This document shows, piece after piece, positions 20,564 to 31,337 of a stretch of 64,000 nucleotides of DNA; position 1 is the first letter of the stretch, and each line of letters starts with the position of its first letter. A program made the translations under genes and the position numbers. This stretch comes from Macrocybe gigantea. Lineage: Eukaryota; Basidiomycota; Agaricomycetes; Agaricales; Callistosporiaceae. Below the pieces are notes generated by a model. It was not told where the DNA came from. It saw only the letters and a list, made by a program, of their open reading frames with translations, and did no database searches. The stretch is taken from NCBI GenBank assembly GCA_011319805.1, contig SJRY01000228.1, positions 1,116,001 to 1,180,000 on the forward strand, in the 5' to 3' direction.

Positions 20564-21884
20564 ATGGATCGACTTGCGGCCTCCAGAGTGAGTCCCTATT
20601 CTGTCCGGCCTTCAAATAGCTGACACTTCCATCTGCTCAGGCTCAACGAGCTGCCCAAGCCCACGAAATGTCTGTCCTCAATTCTCAACCTTTGCCGAAC
20701 GGAGTTAGTGCAGCCGCTGAATCGTCCGCTTTCTTGGCAGAAGTACATCCTGCATCTCGTATATCTTCCTTCGCTGATGCATTTGTTTCCGCTTTGAAGG
20801 TTTCTTCCATTCAAGATGGCATTGAGCAGATCAATTTGAACGTGTCTAACATTTCGACGCTTCATGCTCGGATCATGAGCGTCATAGACGAAGGCAAACA
20901 GCAAGACACTGCTCAGCTCGACCAACTCGCGGCCGATACGAGAGCGTTGAGCAACGACATAAAAGAGCGCATCAGGGCGCTTGAGGTCCAGCCGGCGTCC
21001 ACGGACGCCCAGATGCGTCGTAATAGGGTGCTGCCTTTGTCTAGTACATTTATACGAAATTTGTCAGTCTCACCATTTTTGCAGATCGCCTTTGTCAAAT
21101 CCAAATTCCTCGAAGCGCTTCAGAGATATCAACGAGTCGAACACGAGTATCGTGCAAAATCGAGGCAGCGCGTGGAACGGCAGCTGAAAATAGGTACACA
21201 TCAGTCGCGATTCACACTTCTCTGCTCAATCCTGTGACTTAGTCAAACCTGATGCGACGGACGGCGAGATAGCGGAAGTAGTGGAAGGAGGAGGAAGCCA
21301 GATTTTTGCCCAAGCTGTAGGTCAACGTCAGGGTGAATGGCGCCGCACACCTTCTGACCTGTCACTCAGCTCTCTGCATCATCTCGATATGGGGAATCTC
21401 GATTGGCATATAGAGAAGTTCAGACGAGGCAACAGGAAATCCGAAAGATGGAGGAGACGCTCATGGAACTCGCACAGATGATGAACGATGTGATCGTCAT
21501 TGCGTTCTTACTCGGGCGTTGCTGACCCAAACGTGCATTCAAGGTCGCATTAATTGTAGAGCAACAAGATGCTATCATCGAGAACATCGAGAGTACGGCG
21601 AAGGACGTCGAAGGGGACACCGAAAAGGCGTGAGTGTCACTGCTGCGCTCGAGATTCACATATCTGAAAGTTGCGGTCCGTCAGTGTCAAGCATACGAGG
21701 AAGGCTGTCATCCACGGTAAGTTTCTTTTTCCGCAGCGTTGGGTCTGGTCGTTCACATCTCGACACAGCACGCAACTACAGAAAGGGGCGATGGATATGT
21801 TTTTTCGTCTTCCTCATTATAGCTGCTGTTCTTGCGATCGTGCTAGGGTGGTGTTCGGACGACGTTGATGGATGCTCCCTCTAA
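20564..21884 (+). CDS. SSO1: Plasma-membrane syntaxin (Sso1/2-type Qa-SNARE)
   Basis: t-SNARE for exocytosis. Nine exons: 20564-20587, 20641-20742, 20800-21027, 21085-21193, 21243-21316, 21370-21489, 21544-21629, 21685-21716 and 21769-21884 (296 residues). It has the N-terminal Habc bundle (FLAEVSSIQDGIEQI, RIAFVKSKFLEALQRYQRVE), the SNARE motif from REVQTRQQEIRKMEETLMEL through the zero-layer glutamine region QQDAIIENIEST, a basic stretch (VKHTRKAV, RNYRKGR) and a C-terminal membrane anchor WICFFVFLIIAAVLAIVLGW. Introns 2 and 3 (both 57 bp) contain no stop and keep frame. The acceptor of intron 7 at 21684 was chosen because it gives the family sequence AVKHTRKAV. Confidence 0.93.
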
Positions 21885-22064
21885 TTTAATCTCTATCTAC
21901 GTTATTTACTGTATATCATTATAATCTCATCAAAGTGCCTCCCATCAGAGGATGACACATCACGCTCGTGTCATCGCCCTGTTCGCGGAGTGGTCCGAGT
22001 CTCGAAACTGAAAGCTGTCGACCAGTCAAGCCAACCATTAAAGCGCCACCCACAGCCGCATAGA

Positions 22065-23071
22065 ATGGTTGACGCTTCTGCCAAACGAAGGCGCCGCAGG
22101 AACTCTATGGAAGTCGTCGACGCGAAAGAGGCCGTTGACCTGGCCACCGCACAGTCTTACTCCGAGAATGTCTTTCTCTTCGTGCCCAATCTCATTGGTG
22201 GGTGACGCCCTGTCCTTTTTCATTCATGTTTCTGGAGACGAGATGAGTGGTGTTACCACAGGATATACACGCGTCATCCTTGCAGGCATGTCGCTGCACT
22301 TTATGAGCTACCATCCCAAATATTGCACAATTGCCTACGTGATTTCATGCCTGTTGGACGCTGTTGATGGTCAAGCGGCGCGCGCGCTGAACCAGACTTC
22401 CAAGTTCGGGGCCGTGCTGGACATGGTTACGGATCGGTAACGTTTTTTAACGGTGACTACATCTGCTGCGCTGGCCATACTGACTTGTTGCAGGTGCACC
22501 ACGTCATGCCTTTTGTGTTATCTATCCTCGGCCTATCCTGCCTATGCCATCGTGTTCCAGTTCCTCATCACGCTCGACTTTAGCAGCCACTACATGCACA
22601 TGTACAGGTGTGTCCATCTGTTGTGACTTTCTTCAAGACTTATGCAAGACCGTGCGCAGTTCCCTTGTGACGGGATCGAGGAGCCACAAGCTGGTCACTA
22701 GCGACGTGAGCCGCATCCTTTGGCTGTACTACAACGATTCGGTGCGCTTTCACCGTTTATATGGTGCTTGCTTTCGGTCACACTGATGATGCCTTTCCGT
22801 CTAGCGGACGCTTTTCTTCATGTGCGCGGGCAACGAGCTGTTCTTTGTAGCACTGTATCTGATGCAGTGGATGACGACGCCTATTGGATTGCCGTGGGTG
22901 CTGTCGGAGCTGACATACGCGCAAGTGATGGCGCTGGTCAGCTTCCCGATCTGTCTCATGAAAAACATTATCAATGCCGTCCAGCTGTGGAAGGCATCCA
23001 AAATATTGGTTGGCGTGGACTTGGCGGAGCGAGCGATGGCCAGAAAGGACAAGAAGACAAAGGCGCGGTAG
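22065..23071 (+). CDS. PIS1: Phosphatidylinositol synthase
   Basis: Transfers CDP-diacylglycerol to myo-inositol in the ER membrane. Five exons: 22065-22197, 22262-22436, 22494-22607, 22660-22741 and 22805-23071 (256 residues). The CDP-alcohol phosphatidyltransferase signature DAVDGQAARALNQTSKFGAV followed by LDMVTDR gives the four metal-binding aspartates in D-x2-DG-x2-AR-x8-G-x3-D-x3-D spacing. Other family blocks are LFVPNLIGYTRVILA, SSHYMHMY and FFMCAGNELFFV. Several hydrophobic segments run through it, and the C-terminus is Lys-rich. The start gives a normal fungal length. It follows syntaxin by 180 bp and precedes the AAA ATPase by 106 bp, all on the plus strand. Confidence 0.94.
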
Positions 23072-23177
23072 ACAGAATATCTTATGTTTTTTTTTCCATA
23101 TGTTGGTTGTGACTGTCAGTACGTAAGCTCGTAAGCCGCTTTGTCACTTTGGCGTTCTGTTCCTTTCGAGCTTGCAG

Positions 23178-26100
23178 ATGCGCTCCTCAGCAGCTATCCT
23201 CGCTCGCTCTGCCGCCCTCCTCAGGACTTCTGCGTCACCCCTTTCGTACCGTCTGACAGCAGTCAACAATACCTTACTCCGTTCCGCCGCCCACACGCAA
23301 CGCCGTCGCCTTGCTACCATTACACCATCACCTTCCGCGCCAGATTCATCTGCCGAGTCCACCCAAGAGGGAGTAGATGCTCCTCATGCATCGTCCGAGC
23401 CTCCTCCGGAGGATCCTGATAAGCCGAAGCAACGAAAATCTAGAGTGGCGGCCTTCCTAAACAAGGACCCCGAACCTGTCGAACTCCCAGAAGATCTCGA
23501 CATACTTTGGTCCCCCGAACCTGAGGATGTTGACGTGCGGAATGAATCCGTACTGCCGCCATCTGACGTACTGGAGGACGCCCTTCACAAGCTCTTGATC
23601 ACCCTCCATCCGCAGACACAGCATCGGGCAACCTATTCAACGCCGTCGGGACGTCCAATAGAGCCTACTTTGGCTTTTTATTGTCCTATTGAAGGTGGTG
23701 AATATGTTATCGATGCAACTGTTCGTGAATTGGCGCGTCGAACAGGAACTGAGGTCCTTGTATTGGATGCAGTTCAGCTGGCCGCTGGCGAATGGGGACA
23801 GTTTGGACCCGGTGCGTGACAGATATCTGCTTGCTGACGCTCAAGTTCCTAACGATCATTCGATAGCGGCGAATTCGCTTGTCCTTCCTCGGAATCCCCT
23901 GCATTTTCCCTCAGCACTGACGCCGACGTCATCAAACGCACGGCCCGTCCTTTTGGATGAGGAAGATGAAGAAACGAATGGTCCACCTCAGTTCTTTTCG
24001 CGACCTCAACAAATGACTTTGACCGTAATGACGCCCCCATAATGCAAGGTCGCGCCATTCTTACATCGCCCTCTCGCCGCAGCTCTCCTCCCAGTAAAGT
24101 CAAGGTGTTCTTTGATACGCTTGTCAATTCCCCTTCAAAGATAAAATCTGGAGAGTCTCCTTCGCCGCGTCCTCGTTTGATATATATTCGTGACTTCCCT
24201 ACGCTGGCACCAACTTCAGCTGCTTGGTACCCACCTCTTCTATCCGCTGTGCGAGAGAGGCGTCGAGGCCCAATATCAAGACCATCATCTCCGGTCACCA
24301 ACCCAATGACGATAATATTTGGAGTCACGCCTTCCCTCACCCCACCCCCGTCGCGCGACGCACCGGGCACCAATAACTTCATATCCTTGTCAAGACGCGC
24401 TTTGGCGCAAAGCGTGTCTGACGGAAGAAGTAGCAAGGACGAATGGGGTGAAGACGAGGCAGCGGAGAAGTCCAGGGAAAGGCGATTAAGAGAACGACTC
24501 AAGAAATGGGAGAGGGGTGATAGCGCGTTATATCATGAAATCCCGAAACTGTCGTCCACTAAAGAAGGTGAATCGAGCGACGCCAGGCCTGATATCATCG
24601 TCATCGGTGGACCAAACGGCATGCCTGCTCTCTCGCCCGTTTTTGGGTCCTCGCCGCCGAGCTCGCCATATGGTGAACCGAATGACCTGGAAAATGATTC
24701 CTTCTTCAGGACATCCATCTTGGTCCCCGGCGTACGATCGTCTGCAGAAGAACGGGCTGTCCGTATCGCTCGGAGGAGAGAGATCAATGAGCTCACTATG
24801 AGGATGGGCATCGGAGCAGCGGGCGGCGTTCTCGAAAGAGAAAGTGCCATCTCCGTACATGTTGATCAAGATGCCGATAGTGACAAAATATCCATGTGGG
24901 AAGATTGGGGAAACAGGGTAGAGGAGTGGTCGAATGTCCGCCGGATCGCAGATCGTGCCATCGGCAATACGATGTCGGCTGGAGCCAATCCGCCGCACAT
25001 TCCCGGAAAACCGACTCTTGATCCTACGACAGTGTCGTGGACAGCAGTGCACAGGGCGTGGGCTGTCTACAAGTCATTCAAGGATTTACGGAAAACGTGG
25101 CTCAAAGAATCCTCCTTGGTTGGCTCAGCTGGTCGTGGCGCAGAAGAAGAAGCGCCAGAAGCGGGAGAAGAGCAACAGGTTGATGAAGTGGTAGAGCGTG
25201 TCCGTAATGAAAGTGAACTAGACCCCCATGAGCAACGTCTGCTGCCTTGCATCGTGGATTCAGGTGAGCACCGTATTTTCTTGTTGAATTGTCTCGTCCT
25301 CATTTATTTTATTTTATTTTTTTTGGCGCAGCTTCAATGCCCACGTCGTTCAACCAAGTGCACCTACCTGCGCATACGATAGATTCTGTCAGGACAATCG
25401 TCTCCCTTCCACTCCTCCATCCTCAAGCCTTCCAGCATGGCATTCTGAAGGAACATGGCATGACTGGCTGCCTGCTGTTTGGTCCCCCTGGCACCGGCAA
25501 GACGTTGGTGGTGCGGGCGTTGGCAAAGGAAGCTGGGTGCCGTATGATTGCTATCTCCCCATCTGATGTCATGGATATGGTTCGTGAACGCTATTTTTAT
25601 TTTCTTGTTAGCCAGTACACTGATTGGCGTGCAGTATGTAGGTGAAGGGGAAAAGTTGGTGAGAGCGGTCTTCTCCCTTGCCAGGAGACTATCACCTTGT
25701 GTTGTTTTTCTCGACGAGATTGATGCCTTGTTCGGGGCCCGCATGTCAGCTCGTGAAAGTGGCGGTGCGTTCGCGCACAGAGGCGTCATCACCGAGTTCA
25801 TGCAGGAAATGGACGGGCTGAAGACTTCCAAAGATGATCGTGTCATAGTCATCGGGGCTACGAACAGACCATTCGACCTGGATGACGCAGTGTTGCGACG
25901 CTTACCTCGTCGCTTGTTAGTGGACCTTCCTGGGGAGAAGGAGAGAGAGGGTGGGCTTTGTATGATGCACATATCACTTCAGACTACTTACATCGTTACA
26001 GAAATTCTTAAAATTCTCCTCCGAGACGAATTGTTGGCGGATGACGTCGATATTCAGATTCTTGCAAAGAAGACCGAGACATTTTCTGGCTCGGATCTCA

Positions 26101-26640
26101 AGCGTGAGCATTATCAGATTCCAGTCAGAATTGTGGCATTGATGGAGAACATTAACAGATTTGTGCGTGTCCGCCGCTCTGGACGCTGTTAAACAGAATG
26201 TGCACCTGCCATGGGCCACTCCGCTTCATTCAGAGAGTGCATTCGAATTAGCGGCAGCTGCACCAACGACGTCGCAACCTACTGACGCGTCTGATGCCAT
26301 GTCTTCGCTTTCTTCGGAATCCCTGTCCCGTTCGATACGTGACGTGGCATCTGTTTCAGCCACGAACGACAATTCCCTGCCTGAAGTTCGCTCCCGAGTT
26401 CTTCATCTTCGCAATTTCACCAAGGCACTGAAGGAAATCACACCGTCGTCATCCGAGTCGCTCGGTAGCCTTGCCGAACTGCGCAAATGGAATGATGAGT
26501 TTGGCGAAGGTCGCAGAGGTCACAAGCAGCGCCAGGTGTGGGGCAAGGGTCAATTTGGCTTCATTAACCATCCTGGACAGGTTGTAGAACCAGGAAAGGT
26601 TCTCCCTTCATCACTAGATGCCGGTGAAAATGGGGCATAA
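23178..26640 (+). CDS. Mitochondrial AAA ATPase with long N-terminal extension
   Basis: Seven exons: 23178-23811, 23867-23980, 24049-25263, 25332-25579, 25635-25950, 26002-26103 and 26159-26640 (1,036 residues). The first 45 residues are Arg/Ser/Ala-rich without acids, a mitochondrial targeting peptide ([10 protein letters not shown]). A region of about 600 residues with low conservation follows. The AAA module lies near residues 650-930: [13 protein letters not shown] (Walker A), [13 protein letters not shown] (Walker B), [24 protein letters not shown] (sensor and arginine finger) and [17 protein letters not shown]. It resembles the Msp1/ATAD1-spastin meiotic clade, but the extension is far longer than in Msp1. 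The 68-bp intron at 23981 was chosen because the open frame otherwise ends at 24038. Confidence 0.88.
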
Positions 26641-26709
26641 TGACATATTGTCCAAACGGTCATTAATTCTGTCGCTAATATAGAGAATGGACATCAGCTC
26701 AATCAGCTA

Positions 26710-27908
26710 TCAGCTACGCCGCTCCTTGGTTCTGCGACTAGGTTGTGATCTTGGTTGGACCTGCTGCACCTCATCGTTAGACATACTTTCCCTAGAACCT
26801 TCATCACTTTCGACATCGGCATTCCTTGATCTGGTCTGCCGTCTTCCTTCATCTCCATCCTTGACAGCCCCTTCGCCAATGGCCAACAACGGTTTCTCGT
26901 TCGAATTCGGCCATTTGACACTACATGATGGGCAGGCGCCGTTTCGCCGACGAAATGCGGTGAAACAATGAAAATGCATCCTAGTCTTGCAGTTAGTCGT
27001 ATAGCATGCGATGCCACGAGTTATCATCTAGACACTTTAATCAAGACACCAACTCTCAATGTTGCAGGTCATGAGCGTACTTCCATGCATATCGTGCATT
27101 CGATAATTTCATCCGGATATGTGGACTTGAGATACGGCTGAAGTTCGAGTAAGGATCTGGTCGCAAGTGAGTATCGACCGCGCCTGTGTGTTTCGTCGTA
27201 AACTTTGTCCCAGAAGCGAAGCGGAGGGATTTACATACTTGCTTTTATGGAGCCAACCTTTGGCCACGAAGCTACCCAAGACCGTTTCGGCTTGGGTTTT
27301 TGTCATATTGGACTTGGGTTTGATAGAAGCCACTTCTCGCAGCGCAACAAGCGATGATACAGAATATGATTCTTTGGGTGCTGACATGATTTGTTCCACC
27401 TGGCGATGTTTACATTATGGCACCAAGCTCAAAAAGAATTATATGCTTACTATGGCCTTGAAGTATGCAATCTCTGCCGGCGAGTAATCGGTGGCCAATT
27501 GAGCAACGTCATCTCCTCTTCTATTGACCTGCAGATAGAAAGCTTAAGATCCAGGTTTACATGTGATTAGCTCGGTACAACATACCAACGCATACATCTC
27601 CCGCCCCGAGAGTTCGTCATGTTGCGCCCTGAACTCAAGGTCCAAGGGATCTATTGACCTATTAATCTTCGAAACAAACGCTTCCCAGTTTGCTGGAACG
27701 TTGGGATCGGGCAGATCTAAACTGTCATCGACGGCTTGTGAAAAAGAGTCAAACTGACGCGACGCTACGCGCGAGAAGGCGACAGTAATTCACCCTGAAC
27801 TGCGTGAATAGACCTAGCCCAGGTAGTCTTGGCAAGCTTTTCTGAGACAGTTCCACGTGAGAGAACGGCTTGAAGGAAGAGGCGCTGGACGTCGTCTTTG
27901 GAGACCAT
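26710..27908 (-). CDS. NSE1: Nse1, RING-like subunit of the SMC5/6 complex
   Basis: Ubiquitin-ligase-like subunit of the SMC5/6 DNA-repair complex. Six exons: 27908-27794, 27734-27586, 27528-27451, 27399-27239, 27183-27081 and 27027-26710 (307 residues). The winged-helix part shows VQRLFLQAVLSR, INRSIDPLDLEF, VALREVASIKPKSNMTKTQAETVLGSFVAKGWLHKSKRGRYSLA in pieces, and ELQPYL. The variant RING follows: ECTICME, GIACYTTNCKTRMHFHCFTAF and GACPSCSVKWP, giving the C4HC3-type cysteine/histidine ligands. The tail is charged and disordered. It converges on the AAA ATPase gene with 69 bp between stops. Confidence 0.92.
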
Positions 27909-28035
27909 GGTGGAAGAATTGAAGGACGCGTCTGGAATGAGTGGATGTGACACGTGATTGCATTACACTGCCGATTACGATACACGTACTGGAGAACTAG
28001 TCTGGGTATCTCTACCAACCTACCACTAAAATGTC

Positions 28036-28886
28036 CTAGATCTTTGGGATACGCAGTGTTTTGCTAACCATAGCTGCGGCCCAAGCACCAAAAATCAGAC
28101 TGACTAGATGCAACTCTCCTCGGCCCCCTTCTGCGCCCCATAGTGTAATGGTACCAAGAGGGATACCCTTTTGACCAGCAATCCAGCCGTTTTTGGCCCA
28201 ATACGATAGGACAGCGACAAGGGCGAGGGAGGAGGGTATTGGTAGACCCTCAAAGTACTTTGCCTTCCCAGCAGTATCTTTGGGAATAAGGGCTACTGTG
28301 GCGTTAAAGCGAGCAAGGCGGGCCAAGCCGCAACAGACGAAACCCGTCAAGAACACAGTGTCAAGGTAGGTTCTCAATCCCACGACAAAGGCCAATAGCG
28401 ATGGTGCAACACCAAATGAAATCTAGGCAAAAGTGAGCGACCAATCAATCATGTGCGAACCCCCACAAATGTCGACTAACCAAATCAGCAAGACTGTCAA
28501 GCTCCTGTCCCAACATGCTGCTCGACTTCCTCCATCGAGCCACTTTTCCGTCGAGGAAGTCAAACATGAGCCCAGCGAGGGGCAATGCCAATGCGGACCA
28601 CAAGTAGCCAATGTCATTCGTCAGAAGGTAATGGGCTGAAGAAAAGATTGAGAAGCATCCACAGACGCCATTCATGATCGTTACAAGATCAGCGAGCCGG
28701 AAATTTCTGCGAGTCGGTGAGCCGCGAGAAGGCAATGATTCATAATAGTACGACATACCTAACAAGCGAGAAATGACCATCGGTGTCCTGATACTGATGA
28801 AGTACGTCGACCATTCGATGGCTGGCGGCCGTTTTCAAGTGATCGTCGTCGCTGGCTAGTTTTGTTTGGGACCTCCTCTGAGCCAT
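28036..28886 (-). CDS. CHO1: Phosphatidylserine synthase (CDP-DAG type)
   Basis: ER enzyme that joins CDP-diacylglycerol and serine. Three exons: 28886-28759, 28706-28481 and 28422-28036 (246 residues). The CDP-alcohol signature reads [20 protein letters not shown] followed by [15 protein letters not shown], the block typical of fungal phosphatidylserine synthases. [19 protein letters not shown] precedes it and GLARLARFN with [10 protein letters not shown] follows. Multiple membrane segments are apparent. Together with PIS1, 5 kb away, it makes two enzymes of the same superfamily competing for CDP-diacylglycerol. The start gives the usual N-terminal disordered tail ([20 protein letters not shown]). 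Confidence 0.94.
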
Positions 28887-28997
28887 TACGACTTTGTCGT
28901 AAGAAAGCGTTACAAGCGTGAAGAATGGCTCTTGCCACCGGGACCAAAAAAGGTGGTCTCTTTGTCACGTGAAATTATTGTTATTATTACATCTAAT

Positions 28998-30837
28998 CTA
29001 ATCAACAGCCATATCATCCAAGCTCTTCTGCAGGTCCATGCTACGAGCTGCATACTGATTCGGATGTGTAACGCTCTCCCCGCCACCCACCCCTTCGTTC
29101 TTCTTGACCCCGAACGCGGCATGCGTCAGCTCAAATACTCTGGTGCACGCCACATGGTATGACCCAGCCTTTACCAGCGCCATAACTTCCGGTAAATGCC
29201 CGTCAGTCAAGCCTTGCGAGGAATATGCCGTTCGCAATGCTGTTTCAAGGTTTTCTGGAGAGTAATGCCGATAAGGACAACCGTGATCAGATGGCCCCGG
29301 AGTCAATATTTGTTGACAACTGCCTCTTTTTGAGCGATTCACACATTCAACTGTGTCACGCCACCTACCTTTTCGCCGGATAATTGGCGCGTCGACCCTC
29401 CAATCCGTAGGAGTGTCGGATATTGTACCTGTATTCCTTGTTGAATTTGTCGTCTGTAATTCTATCAAACGACTTCCTCCAAAAGACAATGGCCTCTTCG
29501 ATAGACAATCCCAACACCTTCACACAAAATCCAGATCAGCGTGTTTCTACCTGAAAGGAGTAAAATCCACTGTGCACCTTCAAGAACAGTCCATACTGCA
29601 GGCGCCCAAAATGCTTCAAATGGTGGTCCCTCCGTAAGGCGTCATGAAGGCTACGCATGCATAACGGGAAATGCTTCTTGGCGAGGTCGTCGATCATCTC
29701 TGCTTTGATCTCTCCCCCTGTATGCTCTTGAATAGAACCTGTCCAATCCGACGGAACACCCAGCAGAAAACCTTGCGACAGGTTATCCAAGATAGGCACC
29801 AGCCGATCGTCTTCATCTAGGCGTGGAAACGATCTTGCCATCATCTAGACACTGTCCATGATCCGGTGTTAAGAGTGGCATGAGTGGGTTACCTCGAGGG
29901 CTCTCGTTAGATGGGTCTCAAATTCATGAAATACAATGCTTGATTGTTCTCTTGCGGAACGTAAGCCCATCCACGCTTTACGAATGTCTTCCTTTTTTCA
30001 ACCAAATCAGGGACTCGCGTCCACTTCACCTAAAGCGCGTAAATGTTGGATTCAGCAACGAAAGTACTTGGAGGGTTACCTTGAAGTATCTTTCAGAGTC
30101 GAATGCCTGTCTTTCATCCTGTGATTTCGCAAAGTGACCATAGGAGATCAAGTCTTCTGCATATTTAGCCTTTTCATCGCTGTCGACCTACGCGATGGTG
30201 CTCTTTCCTCGGATGTGCAGCAATAGCCAATCAGCCTTACTCACGTCCAGCCAACCAAAATCACGCGAATCCAAGAATGCATCCCTCTCTGCACGATCGT
30301 CTTCTTGGTAACGAAGTTTGAAAAGCGTAGTTTCAGCCTTCACGAACCGACGCCGTAGCTCTTCGCTGGTTAATTAATAGGCACCTTAGCGTATCATGCT
30401 CCGCCCAACGGGGAAACGGGAACCACGCACGATCGGCAAAAAGCGAGTCTGAGCACATAATGGCTTAGATGATCCTTCTACGCTCATAATCCCTATCTAT
30501 GGATTTCGCCGATGTAGCGCTTAATGGGAGATACTTGTGACATTGGTCATTTATGACCTGTTTCAACTCATCCCAAGTGCGATTGCGAGCAGCAGAGGAT
30601 TCAACTTCAGCAAGTATTCGCAGACGATTGAGAGCGCATATCTCGAATTCCTCAAGCGTCACGTCGTACAACGGGGGTTTGTCGTAGCTGCGAGAATGGT
30701 GATATGAGACGCGCTCGCCCTAAAGGCACAAAAGCCTACAAGTTAAGCCTGTGAGGGTACTTCAGATGGCCGTGATGGGTGACCTGCAGCTGGCTCCGAG
30801 TGTCAGAGACAGGTGTTGGAGCTGTACTCTTGTACAT
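28998..30837 (-). CDS. PRI2: DNA primase large subunit Pri2 (two apparent 1-base deletions)
   Basis: Partner of the catalytic primase subunit in Pol-alpha-primase. Exons: 30837-30740, 30687-30431, 30365-30245, 30187-30080, 30029-29893, 29844-29578, 29517-29369 and 29325-28998. N-terminal RLNFYDKPPLYDVTLEEFE and ESSAARNRTW; middle HYVLRLAFCRSEELRRRFVKAE and YFKVKWTRVPDLVEKRK; the iron-sulphur region PILDNLSQGF, LKHFGRLQYGLFLK, YNIRHSYGLEGRRANYP, SCQQI, GCPYRHYSPENL and YHVACTRVFELTH supplies the four cysteines. The exon sum is 1,465 bases, two short of a full frame. One base is missing near 30477 (between DYER and KDHLSHYVL) and one near 29956 (between GWAYVP and REQSSIVF). With both allowed, the product is 488 residues, normal length. 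Splice sites are intact, so error or recent damage is more likely than old decay. Confidence 0.85.
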
Positions 30838-31337
30838 GAAGGGAGGAGGGTGAGCGCGTTGTCACGTTCCGTGACCGACACGAAACGTCACAAGAAACAA
30901 CAAAGATATATATCAACTCTCAGAAGTGCTAAGGTCCTTAGCACTTCCTAAGGTAGACCTCCGCTGTTCTGCCGTGTGATGTGGCGAATAATCCGAGTTG
31001 GCCGCGGCGAGACGACTTTCCAAACATATCTATTCTTATTAGCCGACATGTACCATTTCCTTTATAACTCCTTCCCCATCGCAAGATTGCAAAATCTGCA
31101 ACCATACCAAATTCAGAGATGCTTTTTTCTAGAGATTCATGGTTTTGAAATATTGATACATGTCGAACTGCGACTGGTATTAAATTTCTAATGATTTTTA
31201 TCAAACTTTTTGTCGCGAAAGTCATGTGATTTGACTGAGGTCTACTTTAAATTACTATATGATACATAAAGACAGCGATTGTGTATATTCATGTCCGGCG
31301 TTAAGCATAGATAGCCATTAATCAGGGTATCCGAGAT
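30838..31337. other. AT-rich intergenic region
   Basis: This 500-bp spacer lies between the primase start and the stop of the large disordered-protein gene. It is markedly AT-rich from 31020 to 31330. The only structure I see is the palindrome at 30923-30947. No frame in it has coding character. Confidence 0.5.
30923..30947. repeat. Perfect inverted repeat, 12-bp arms
   Basis: Arms GAAGTGCTAAGG and CCTTAGCACTTC are exact reverse complements with a single T between them. A further partial copy, CCTAAGG, follows immediately. It lies 86-110 bp upstream of the primase start codon, in or near its promoter. It could be a site for a dimeric DNA-binding protein or a hairpin; the single-base loop makes a DNA palindrome more likely than an RNA stem. 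Confidence 0.8.

Noticed and set aside
24030..24050. Suspected frameshift in the AAA ATPase gene
   Set aside because: A 68-bp intron (23981-24048) with GT and AG ends joins the two frames and gives a whole codon total, so no base needs to be missing.
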